Shown piece by piece: positions 1 to 8,744 of a DNA stretch of 64,000 nucleotides. Every line of letters begins with the position of its first letter. Position 1 is the first letter of the stretch. The stretch covers positions 66,559,449 through 66,623,448 of the forward strand of contig NC_080688.1 of NCBI RefSeq assembly GCF_030445035.2, given 5' to 3'. Under the pieces are notes generated by a model. It was not told where the DNA came from, did no database searches, and worked only from the letters and a program-made list of their open reading frames with translations. This DNA comes from Dasypus novemcinctus (Eukaryota; Chordata; Mammalia; Cingulata; Dasypodidae). Made by a program: the position numbers and the translations under genes.

Positions 1-318
1 CCTGTTTTTCACACTCAAACATGCTCTTCTCCAAATCTTACCTATCACATCACCATCTACCATCAAGCTAAAACCCTAGAAGTCAACCTCATTCCCTTCC
101 TTTCCTTCAATTCTTGGTTCTAATATATGAGCCCCAATAGTGCAATCTGCACAGCATACCGCAAATCTGCTGCTTCTTTCCATCTCTACTGCCACCACTC
201 TCAACCAGACCTCAGTCATTGTCTGCCTTGACCACTGCAAAAATCACCTCATTGATCTCTTCACTTCCATCTACTCTTTGATCTCACTGAACCATTTACT
301 GAATGATACCAAGAACAG
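1..318 (+). repeat. Probable L2 LINE fragment
   Basis: The C/T-rich text around 180-280 (small exons of 'caaccagacctcagtcattg' type, then 'tgaccactgcaaaaatcacc') resembles the part of L2 upstream of its 3' end. A clear L2 3' terminus in the same orientation is found at about 2340-2630, so the two may be one ancient element split by later insertions. Divergence is high. No gene is seen here. Confidence 0.4.
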
Positions 319-709
319 AATGGGGAAGCAGACGTGGAGCATCCGCCTATCATATGGAGCGTCCAGGGTTCGATACCCAGGGCCTCCTGACCCGTGTGGT
401 GAGCTGGCTCATGTGCAGTGCTGTGATGCGCAACAAGTGCCGTGCCGCGTAGGGGTGCCCCACGTGCAAGGAGTGCACCCTGCAAGGAGAGCTGCCCCAC
501 GTGAAAAAAAAGCGCAGTCCATCCAGGCGTGACGCCGCACACATGGAGAGCTGACGCAGCAAGATGACGCAACAAAAAAGACACAGATTCCCAGTGCCTC
601 CTGACAAATGCAAGCGGACACAGAAGAACACGCAGCAAATGGACATAGAGAGCAGACAACAGGGGGGAAGGGGAGAGAAATAATTAAAATAAATCTTTAA
701 AAAAAAAAG
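319..709 (+). mobile_element. DAS-SINE, full length
   Basis: A tRNA-derived SINE. It starts with GGGAAGCAGACGTGG (tRNA-Ala-like A-box region), has a B-box-like GGGTTCGATACCC at about 367, then the conserved DAS body with CCTGACCCGTGTGG, GCAAGGAGTG and CAGCAAGATGACGC blocks. It ends in AAATCTTTAAAAAAAAAA. The 'GTGGTGAGCTGG' version of the body is shared with the copies at 4675, 50984, 54477 and 56752. No clean target-site duplication is visible. Confidence 0.9.
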
Positions 710-931
710 ATGTACAGAAGGACATACATTTTCCTTTTGCCTCAGTCTCCAGCATGGCTCAGTTCAGCACTGTCAGATACTGTCTTTAATATTTGGTATT
801 TCATGGACATTGCATTAATATTTATTTTTTAAAAAATACTGCATTAAATATTTATCTTCAATAAAAATATTAATAATTTTTTAAAAAAATTATTCATGTT
901 GAAAGCTGAGTCTTTCGGTGCCCCATTAAAT
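710..931. other. Unclassified AT-rich spacer
   Basis: AT-rich sequence between two DAS-SINEs with runs of T and A around 815-890. No gene or named repeat is recognised. Confidence 0.5.
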
Positions 932-1220
932 TTTGTGCTCAGGGAAGTGGACTTGGCTGCGGTCACCCCTTGGGCTGAAGTGTGGTTTGCTGGCCTGGCG
1001 GGGGAGCAGCCGCGGCAGGCCAAGCCGCTGCCCCCATAATAGGGTGGCTGGTCGGACTCACCGCCACCCCTGAAGGGAGCTCAGCATGGGCGCAGAGTGC
1101 CCTCAGGTCTCCCCTTCTCGGCAGCCATACTTCCGCGGCCGCCCCTCCTCCCAAATGGCGCCACACAATGCCTGTGGGGCGGCACCCTTCTTCTTCTTTC
1201 TCCCTGCGCAGGCGCAGGGC

Positions 1221-1400
1221 GGAAAATTCCAGTCTGCCCTTTTCCCCTCCCCCGACAGCAGCAACAGCCAGGCATGGGCGGAAAAATCCAGTCCGCCCTT
1301 TTCCCTCCCCCCGACAGCAGCAACAGCCAGGCGTGGGCGGGAAACTCAAGTCTGCCCTCCACCCCAGCAACAGCAGCCACCAATCCCTAAACCCTGCCCC
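1221..1400 (+). repeat. U3 direct repeats of about 60 bp
   Basis: Units starting at 1221, 1280 and 1340 share the order GGAAAATTCC-like, TCTGCCCTTTTCCC, CGACAGCAGCAACAGCCAGG and GTGGGCGG. Two units are near complete and the third decays into AGCAACAGCAGCC. Direct repeats upstream of the CCAAT and TATA elements are typical of retroviral U3 enhancers. The GGAAAATTCC core resembles an NF-kB/Rel-type site, though this is inference. Confidence 0.8.
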
Positions 1401-1481
1401 TTCCCCCAGCAACAGCGACAGCCAATCCCTAACCACCACCCCTCCCCCGTCCAGCACCTCCCACTGACCTTTCTCCGGCAA

Positions 1482-1558
1482 CCAATCAGAACAGGGCGTG
1501 GCTTCGACCAATCAGCCTTCCCCAGCCCCTATAAAACTGTTGCCTCTCCCTCAATAAA
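1482..1558 (+). promoter_or_regulatory. LTR core promoter and poly(A) signal
   Basis: CCAATCA occurs at 1482-1488 and 1508-1514, with further CCAAT pentamers at 1380 and 1422. TATAAAA is at 1530-1536 and AATAAA at 1553-1558. The poly(A) signal begins only 23 nt after the TATA box. If transcription starts the usual 25-30 nt downstream of TATA, the signal overlaps the cap site or lies in U3, implying a compact R region. Confidence 0.8.
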
Positions 1559-1659
1559 GTTGGACTTGCATGTTTACCTTGTCTCCGCGGTAGTTCTTCT
1601 GCCGTGCGCCCTCCAGTCCTGAGAGCCCCCGACAAGGGCCTGGCCTCCCTTGTCCCCAG

Positions 1660-1743
1660 TTCATCGCCTGCTTCTACGGGCGACCCCTTCATCGCCTGCT
1701 TCTCCGGGTGACCCCTTCGTCGCCGGCTTCGCCAGGCGACCCC
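1660..1743 (+). repeat. U5 tandem repeat, 28 bp x 3
   Basis: Three 28-bp units start at 1660, 1688 and 1716, each of the form TTCRTCGCCKGCTTC...GACCCC. A second tandem pair of period 23 (GACCGAYCCCTCGTCTGC...) follows at 1771 and 1794. Both lie after the poly(A) signal, within presumptive R/U5. Confidence 0.85.
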
Positions 1744-2339
1744 GTCAGCCGAACCACGCAACCCCTGTGAGACCGATCCCTCGTCTGCTGCCGGACCGAC
1801 CCCTCGTCTGCAGCCAGACCCCACCTCTACCGACCAAGCAAGCCGCCGCACTTGGCCCAGTGGATAGGGCGTCCGCCTACCACATGTGAGGTCCTCAGTT
1901 CAAACCCCGGGCCTCCTTGACTTGTGTGGAGTTGGCCCATGCGTAGTGTTGGTGCGTTCAAGGAGTGCCCTGCCACGCAGGGGTGTCCCCCGCGTAGGGG
2001 AGCCCCATGCGCAAGGAGTGTGCCCCGTAAGGAGAGCTGCCCAGCGTGAAAGAAAGTGCAGTCTGCCCAGGAACAGCACTGCACACATGGAGAGCTGACG
2101 CAACAAGATGACGCAACAAAAAGAGACACAGATTCCCGTGCCACTGACAACAGAAGCAGACAAAGAACATGCAGCAAACAGACATGGAGAACAGACAACT
2201 GGGGTGGGGAAGAGGGGAAGGGTAAAGAAATAAATAAAAAATAAATCTTTAAAAAAAAATGTTTGTGCTCAAAGTTAATGCCCCACTCGTCTCACCCTAG
2301 TCTCGGCCCAGAGACCATTAAGGGTGCTGCTTCTTATTT

Positions 2340-2630
2340 TTCTAGTCTAAACTCAAGAGGCACCTAATCCAAAAGGCCTTCCCTGATCACCTTATCTATT
2401 AGTGCACCCTCTCCATTTCTCTTTTAATCACTTTTCTCATTACTTTCCATTTTCACACTCTGAAATTACCTTATTCATTTTTATTTCCTGTCTTCCCCAT
2501 TCCCAACTAAATTATAAGCTCCATGAAAGCAAAGACCTTATCTATCTTATTCATTGCTGAATACCCAGCGCTTAGATCAGTGACACTCACATCCGTGATG
2601 CTCAGTAAATATTAGTTGTGTTGAATCTCT
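2340..2630 (+). repeat. L2 LINE 3' end
   Basis: Recognised from the 'aaggccttccctgatcacc' segment, then 'ataagctccatgaaagcaaag', then 'gctcagtaaatattagttgt'. This is the order of the L2 3' terminus, plus orientation. Confidence 0.75.
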
Positions 2631-2639
2631 TCCTGGGAA

Positions 2640-3420
2640 TGCAAACCCCTATATGGCTGTAGACACAAAGAGCAGTAATATAGGTGAGGCTACTTCTAGC
2701 TTATTGCAAAGCTATACTCCGTGGCTGGGGGTTCCAAAGGCTGAAAGGATCCAAAGAGACAAATCCAGATAAAATTCAAGAGCTAAAGGAAGACTCTATT
2801 TCCAATCTCGCTAATTTAACAAGAACTTTTTACAGGGTGCAAATTGCACTCAAGTCAAAATGCAGAAAGTATCTTACATGTTCAGGCTTTGCATAATTCA
2901 AATTAGCTGCATTTGAACTCTCTAGCCTTGCAGAAGACAGCCCTTTACCACTGCTTCTGAGCTTACTAATAGATACCTTGACCTGTGGCTCATGTCTGTT
3001 GTGGGGAAGTGATTTATTCTTTTTAGGAGGTGGTTCGTATTTCTAGGTATGCATTTTTAAAATACGAACATTGCGGAAGGAATAGCACATTAACAAAGTC
3101 AGCAGACATTAACGTGTTCATTTCAGTGCCTTTGCCTCCAAGCACGGCATCGCTTCCGCGCACTTCCCTGGTCATTGCCCCCGTTCTCCCCAGGCCCTGA
3201 GTGCTCCAGTGAGACCCCACGTTCTCCCTACGGCCTCCTGCCCCCTGGCCTCTGCGTACTCCCTCACTCCAGGCATTTCGCTGGCCAGCGTATCTCCTTC
3301 CCTCCTTCCTGTTCTCTAGACCTCCCCACCCACGAACCCTCTGAGGGCTCCCGTCTCAACCAGGGAACAAGCCGGAGTCCTTCCGTGGCCTCGGCTCCTA
3401 CCCGCACCCCCACCTCATGC
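2640..3420. other. No recognised feature
   Basis: Non-repetitive mixed sequence without convincing exon signals. From about 3170 it becomes C/T-rich and may be the upstream part of the weak L2 match that follows. Confidence 0.4.
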
Positions 3421-3429
3421 CCATGACCA

Positions 3430-3720
3430 GTCACTCCGGGCCCTGGCTGCTCCTCCAGCTCCTGGTGGCCAGTCCTGCTCTGGTGACTTTGCACTTGCTG
3501 TCCTCTTGCCTGCAAGGCCTTGGTCCTCCCTGCCTCCAGGGTGCTCACCCCCTCGCCTCCTCTGCCCCACCGGGCTTAAACGCCCCCTTGGCACTCCATC
3601 TCTCCTCCCCACCCTTAGTTTTTTCTATGCCATTGTCACAGTCCAGCACGTTGGCTATTTTATGTATCTGTCCACTGTGTCCCTCCCCTCACTAGATGGT
3701 AAGCCACCTGCCTTACTCAT
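3430..3720 (+). repeat. Diverged L2-like segment
   Basis: The 'tttgcacttgctgt...tgcc' motif near 3488 and the 'tcactagatggtaagccacctg' motif near 3695 occur in the same order and spacing as in L2 3' ends. The overlapping ORFs here are C/T-rich repeat translations. Confidence 0.45.
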
Positions 3721-3971
3721 TCATTCTGAGGGACTTCCTCAATGTAAGCCCAGTTCTTTCAAGCATGAAGTCGTGGTTCGGGCGACCTCTCAGGATTTTC
3801 TTGTCCAGGGGCAATTCTACCCCACCAAGACAAAAACATGGGGGTGGAGCTGCTGTCATCTATAGGAAAAGAAGTCTTAGTTTGTTCCTCTCTTTCTTTC
3901 TACATTTATTCAATTAACATGTATAGAGCCAGACATTCGCTAGACATTGGAGACAAAAAAAGTGACACACA

Positions 3972-4185
3972 GGGAGACGGACTTGGCCCAATGGATAGGG
4001 CGGGAAGCCCCACGCGCAAGGAGTGCGCCCCGTAAGGAGAGCTGCCCAGCGCGAAAGAAAGTGCAGCCTGCCCAGGAACGGCGCCGCACACATGGAGAGC
4101 TGACACAGCAAGATGATGAATCAAAAAGAAACACAGATTCCCGTGCCGCTGATAAGGATAGAAGCGGTCACAGAAGAGCACGCCC
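3972..4185 (+). mobile_element. DAS-SINE with internal deletion
   Basis: The head GGGAGACGGACTTGGCCCAATGGATAGGGCG jumps at about 4001 straight to AAGCCCCACGCGCAAGG, removing roughly 120 bp including the B box. The body continues to AGAAGCGGTCACAGAAGAGCACG and ends without an A-rich tail. Without its B box this copy cannot be a normal pol III template. Confidence 0.85.
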
Positions 4186-4621
4186 CCAACTTCAAGGAAA
4201 AGCAAATGACAACACTGAAGCTTGGTGAGTCCTGTGGAAGAGCTGCATAGAGTGGACGTCACCTCGGAAAACATTGCATCCCCGGCCCAGGCAGCTGTGG
4301 AGTTCGGGAAGGCATATCATTTAGGATCTCATTTTTATCCTCCAGATAAAAGTTTATCATCTCCTTCTTTTTCAACATGTGTTAATCCATAAATTAGACT
4401 GTAAAATTCTCACATACATAAGCTGTCTTTTGGTCCAAACACTTTGCCATTCTGCTGAAACGGGTTCTAAGCTTTTTCTACCGTAGTTGGAGAAATCACT
4501 GTCAGAGCCTGACTCCCACACCTCATACCTCCAGTACCATCCACAGGCAAGCTCGGACCCAGGAACTGCAACCGGTTTAAGTCCTAAGTCAGTAAGTGGT
4601 TCGACTCATTCTATATATCTA

Positions 4622-5775
4622 TTTTTTTTTTCAAAAGAAGTTTCGATTACATAAATGTTACATAAAAAATATAGGGGGGAAGTGGACGTGGCTCAACTGA
4701 TAGAGTGTCTGCCTACCATATGGAGGTCCAGGGTTCGATCCCCAGGGCCTCCTGACCCCTGTGGTGAGCTGGCCCATGCGTGGTGCTGCGCACACAAGGA
4801 GTGCCATGCCACACAGGGCTGTCCCCCGTGTAGGGGTGCCCCATGCGCAAGGAGTGTGCTCTGCAAGGAGAGCCACCCCAAGTGAAAAGAAAAAGTGCAG
4901 CCTGCCCAGGAGTGACACCGCACACATGGAGAGCTACCACAGCAAGATGACGCAACAAAAAGGAGATGCAGTTTCCAGTTCCACTGGATAATGCAAGTGA
5001 ACGCAAAAGAACATGCAGCGAATGGACACAGAGTAGACAACCGGGGGGACGGGGAAGAGGGGAGAGAAATAAATAAAATCTTTAAATATACGCTTAATTT
5101 AAAGATTTTATTTATATATATATGGGATTCCCATATACCCCACACCCCTCCTACAATTTCCCACATTAACATTTTTCATTAGCATGGTACATTTGTTACA
5201 ATTGATGAACACATATTGAAGCATTGCTACTAACCATGGACTACAGTTTACATTATAGTTTACACTTTGCCCCACAAATTTTATAGGTTTTGAAAAACTG
5301 TATAATGGCCTGAATCATTGCAATGTCATGCACGACAATTCCAATGTCCCAAGAATGTCCCATGTTACACTTATTCTTCCTTCTCCCTCCCCTCAGAACC
5401 TCTGGTGGCCACTGCCTTTGTATCAATGATACAAGTTCTTCCATTGCTAGAATAATAAGTCTAAAATAGTGTAATAATAGAATAAATAAGTCTACTTTTG
5501 TCCATTGTTCATTCCCCAATCTTGAGGATTTTAGGATGGTGATGCCCACTCTGTTTCTGATTGAGAGGGGACTTAGATGCCATGGGGCTGATGGATGGAA
5601 CTGTCTTGCTTGAAGTTGTAGATATTCTGTTTTTTGGGATGTGGGTTGTCCATCATCATCCTTTTGTTAGTAGTCCTGGGTGAGTCCAATGAACTGAAGA
5701 GTAGGTGTTTGCAATTCTGCTGAGATTCAGGGCTCGTCCGGCACACAGACAGACCAAAGATTTAAATCTCTACTT
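4622..5775 (-). mobile_element. Xenarthran element with L1-like 3' end, split by a SINE
   Basis: Read on the minus strand, the 3' end carries AACAAATGTACCATGCTAATG, the poly-purine GGGAGGGGTGTGGGG-type stretch and a terminal A-rich run (the poly-T at 4622-4631). This is the layout of L1 3'UTR ends. A DAS-SINE (4675-5090) interrupts it. The upstream part, 5580-5775, shares a perfect 20-bp match with 63961-63980 (reverse complement of 5716-5735), placing it in the same family as the element at the right edge of the window. Confidence 0.7.
4675..5090 (+). mobile_element. DAS-SINE, full length
   Basis: Head GGGGGAAGTGGACGTGGCTCAACTGATAGAG, B box GGTTCGATCCCC at about 4733, complete DAS body and AAATCTTTAAA tail. 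It uses the 'CTCAACTGATAGAG' head variant, distinct from the 'CCCAGTGGATAGGG' variant. It sits inside an L1-like 3' end on the other strand. Confidence 0.9.
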
Positions 5776-6735
5776 TGACACCATCTTCCAGAAAGTCCCC
5801 TGACTCATTCTTGATGTTCATCTTGCCTTGAACTTGAATACTAATTGGGATCCTTCTTTATTCCTTACAAGCGTGACTCTGCCATAGTCTGGTTTCAGTA
5901 CTGAGTCCTTCTCTTGTCCCTAGCGCCCTCATCTTTATCTGGTTCCTGGTGTTGAATCCAGGTTTCCCTGGGGCCAGACTCAGCCTTCCCCATCTCAGTC
6001 TTCCCTTGGTCTGTGAGCCCATCTCTAAGGCCAGGTTTTGTGACTTTGCCCTAATAGTTGCAGCAAAATGTCCTTGGTGCCTGAACCTGCCTGCTTCTTA
6101 TTTCCAGATTCTCAGTGCTATGATTTGCTCACCTATCAGGACTCCTGTGACCATGGGTGGCGGGGGTGGGTGGGGTGGGGGGGGGTGGGGGGTGTGTTCC
6201 CCAGGCTTCCTGCTCTCAAGGCACACTAGCAGACCATGAAGCATCAGCACTGTACTGCCAAATAGTGCCTACAATGTGAAATGTGCCCTGCTCGTTAAAG
6301 ATGTGCCCTTCAGTGAGCAGGATACCACTTGCTTCGACTGAGAGATGAGAAGGGGTGACATGCTTGCTAGAACGTCTCAGGACAGAGAGTGGACAGTGCA
6401 GCCAAGCACTCTACCCTCATCCTGGTGAACCAGTGAAGGCGCTGCTAGCCACAGTCAGCCGGTGAGCCGGTGCGACGCCGCACTCACGACTGGGCTGTAG
6501 TCACCGCTGCCTAGTGTGGTTTTGTGTCTTTTGATCCCTTCAAATGTATCGACATAAATTCTGGTATATAAAGTGTGACTTAAAACATACCCAAAAATGT
6601 TGAAGAAGCAGGCCAAGGGCTAGGTTTGTCCTCCCATCACCAACCCCTGGAGCCACTAACCAGCCCCTTTTCTTCTGAATTAAATCAGTTACATGGACTG
6701 GGATATAGCCAGGTGCTTGGCAAGAGCTATCAGAA
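5776..6735. other. No recognised gene; unclassified
   Basis: Mixed unique-looking sequence. The only distinct structure is the G-rich tract at 6154-6195. No exon with flanking splice sites and conserved coding could be defended. Confidence 0.4.
6154..6195 (+). repeat. G-rich tract with quadruplex potential
   Basis: Successive G runs (GGG, GGGGG, GGG, GGGG, a run of ten, GGGGGG) separated by single T or TGG spacers. More than four G runs of at least three with short loops satisfy the usual G-quadruplex motif on the plus strand. Confidence 0.85.
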
Positions 6736-6895
6736 GTTGAAATACACATTCCTTTTGACCCAGATATTCCACTTTAGGGATATCCTTCCCTGAAACATTC
6801 GTAACGTATGCAGACAAATGAGATGCTTTGCCGCAGCATGGTTTGAAACAGCAAATGGCTGGAAACCACCTAAATGTCTGTGTATAGGCATCTCA
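6736..6895 (+). mobile_element. Old L1 (L1M-type) ORF2 3' fragment
   Basis: 'acattccttttgacccagatattccac' and later 'ggctggaaaccacctaaatgtc' follow the ORF2 C-terminal order of L1M elements ('...FDPAI...' to '...W..PKCP'). Confidence 0.65.
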
Positions 6896-7589
6896 TGGGA
6901 GCACTAAGCCCTAAGGAGTTTTGCCCATGGAGATAATGACCCAAACCTGGGTCAGAGCAGTCTCTGAGATCCGTTTGCCAGAACGTTTTCTGGTAAGGGT
7001 ATTTATTGCATTGCACACACAGACCCAGGACAGGCAAGTTTGGGGTCAGAAAAGAGAGCTAGGAGACCTGGCTGAGGAGCACCTGCCGGGGCTGGGGAGG
7101 GAATTGGAGAAGAAGGCTTTCAGAACTACGTGGGTGTGGGGGCTGTGGCTTGGGCCCCTGCCCACTGGGTCACCAGGAGCAGCATTAGGGTGCTGGGCTG
7201 GGAGGACAGGAGCATGTCAGAGGGGGCAGGGGTATTGGGCAGGGGACATGGGAACTGCCCAAGACAAACTTGATTTTGCGATCCTTGTAACCTGGGTGGC
7301 TTGGATGACCCCTCTGGCAGGGAAACATAATTTCTCTTCTCTGGGATGGAAGAGTGGCCTCTCTGCCAGACTCTGCAGAGGCCTGTATTTAGCACACATT
7401 GTTGAGAGAGCATGTTCAAGGCGAGCCATTTGGCTGCACGGAAATTTCTCCAGTTTTTTGGCCCCTGACTTGAAATTTCCTTTGCAGCATTTACCATGAA
7501 ATGATTGGTTGTTTTGTGTAATTGCCTTAAATCCTTCTCTGGCCCTATTTTCCCTTCCTCGGTTCTCTTCAAATCACTCTGAGCCACCT
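6896..7589. other. No recognised feature upstream of the CpG island
   Basis: GC-moderate sequence with long open frames on both strands (192 codons plus, 229 codons minus). Neither shows a recognisable domain. The openness is probably due to base composition. Confidence 0.4.
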
Positions 7590-7880
7590 CCAGCTTCTCT
7601 CCCGGGGTCAGGCGCCAGACCCTCGCAGCTTCCGGCTGCAGGACTGTGCCGGTGGTCCCTTGAGAGATGCTCTGGAAGCCAGGGTCCCGCAAGCGTGGAG
7701 CAACGTGCCTCGGAGGCCACAGCGGAGAGTGGCGTCGGCTCCCGCGCCAGGAGGGCTTTGATAGTTCACCACGGTTAGCGGCGCGGTCCGCTCGCGCGCG
7801 CCCCCTCTCGGCCAACCAACCACACGCCTATCACTCTCTAGGAAGCGGGTACTTCCCTGGCAGTCCCTTTCGGACTGTAG
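7590..7880. promoter_or_regulatory. CpG-island-like segment
   Basis: About 290 bp with roughly 25-30 CpG dinucleotides, including a CGCGCGCG-type stretch near 7790, against a CpG-poor background. It is not a DAS-SINE or LTR, so the CpGs are not explained by a young repeat. It ends near a polypyrimidine CTCCTTC/CCTCCTCCTCC tract at 7925-7962. Such an island usually marks a promoter. It lies about 23 kb downstream of the CFAP53 stop. In human, MYO5B is the next gene on that side, same strand, but I could not find the MYO5B start codon context here, so the gene served is unknown. Confidence 0.55.
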
Positions 7881-8164
7881 CTATAAACTGAGAGCTGAAT
7901 TGAACCCGTGATCCCAGGACTTTCGCTCCTCCTTCTTTCCTCCTCTTCCTCCTCCTCCTCCTCAATGAATTTAGCATTTGATCAAAGCCTACACGTGAAT
8001 GGTCTTTTCTAGCACACGTCCACATTTTCAAAGGAGGATTCCCAGCAAAATGGGGGTTTATTTTTTGCTCTTTGTTTGAACTTCTTATTCTCTGCAAGTG
8101 ATTTAAGATTCTATAAGTCAAGTAGTTCAAAATTCTGCAGCCTAAAAAGTTTCAGAAAGCACTG

Positions 8165-8300
8165 ATTCAAAGTGGTGCGTTATAAAGAACACTGGATTTG
8201 AAGCCAGAGGACCTGAATTCAAATCCTGATCTTCCTAGCTTTCTGACTTGAGCCCAGGATCTTAAGCACACTGGCCCTTGATTTTCTTATCTGTAAATTT
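8165..8300 (+). repeat. MIR SINE
   Basis: 'aacactggatttgaagccagaggacctgaattcaaatcctgat' followed by 'tttctgacttgagc' and 'ttatctgtaaattt' reproduces the MIR core and tail order in plus orientation. Confidence 0.8.
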
Positions 8301-8319
8301 GGTTTGATAATCACTACTT

Positions 8320-8740
8320 ACAAGAGAATAGATAAATAAATTCATAAAATGAAACACTACCAAGCAATAACAGAGAATGAACTCCTGAGGTCTACAACAT
8401 GGGTGGATCTCATAGGCAATATCTTGAGTGAAAGAAACCAAATGCAAATACTCCATTCTGTATGATTCCATTTACACACAGTTAAAAAACAGGCAACACT
8501 AATGGATTGTGTTATGTTAGATGTCAGAAGAGTGGTTATTTCTAAAGGGGTAGTAGTCTGGGAAAGGGTATTAGACTGGAAAAGGGTATGAGAGAAACTT
8601 CTGGGGTGCTGAAAATATTCTACGCCTTGATTTGGTGGGGTTATACAAGTGAAAACACAAGTAAAAATTCATTGAGCTGTGAAAATTACACATTCCTATA
8701 TGTATGTTATACTCAATTTTTAAAATGGGGGAGGGGAATG
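8320..8740 (+). mobile_element. L1M-type 3' fragment
   Basis: 'ggatctcataggcaatatcttgagtgaaagaaacc', 'tgtatgattccatttacac' and 'ttatactcaatttttaaaatggg' are the consecutive blocks of an ancient L1 3' end, plus orientation. Confidence 0.65.
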
Positions 8741-8744
8741 CCTG

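Larger units (their letters stand above)
958..1850 (+). mobile_element. Solo LTR of an endogenous retrovirus
   Basis: An 893-bp GC- and CpG-rich segment inserted in a DAS-SINE. It begins TGCGG (958-962) and ends CCGCA (1846-1850), a perfect 5-bp terminal inverted repeat with the canonical TG...CA ends. It is bounded by a perfect 6-bp target duplication CTTGGC at 952-957 and 1851-1856. Inside are CCAAT boxes, TATAAAA and AATAAA in LTR order. No internal retroviral genes, primer-binding site or second LTR are present, so this is a solo LTR left by recombination. It also holds tandem repeats in the U3 and U5 regions. Intact ends and high CpG content suggest a young insertion. The ERV class is not determined; a 6-bp duplication is compatible with class II-type or related integrases. 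Confidence 0.9.
942..2261 (+). mobile_element. DAS-SINE split by an LTR insertion
   Basis: The SINE begins at 942 with GGAAGTGGACTTGGC, is interrupted after 957, and resumes at 1857 with CCAGTGGATAGGGCG. It runs to an AAATCTTTAAAAAAAAA tail at about 2260. It is flanked by a perfect 10-bp target-site duplication, TTTGTGCTCA, at 932-941 and 2262-2271. This proves that the SINE landed first and the LTR second. This copy has the TTGACTTGTGTGGAGTTGGCCC body variant. Confidence 0.92.

Noticed and set aside
1081..1622. Long open frames of 97-182 codons on both strands within the LTR
   Set aside because: They overlap in several frames, follow GC-rich repeats and have no domain. They are compositional shadows of a non-coding LTR.
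3175..3865. Cluster of overlapping Pro/Ser-rich frames
   Set aside because: They coincide with a C/T-rich L2-like segment and lack splice or start context.
7126..7815. 229-codon minus-strand frame starting in the CpG island
   Set aside because: No recognised domain and no similarity I can recall to MYO5B or another neighbour. Openness is explained by GC content.
7590..7880. MYO5B exon 1
   Set aside because: The expected start encoding MSVGELYSQ was not found on the minus strand here or nearby, so the name was not assigned.
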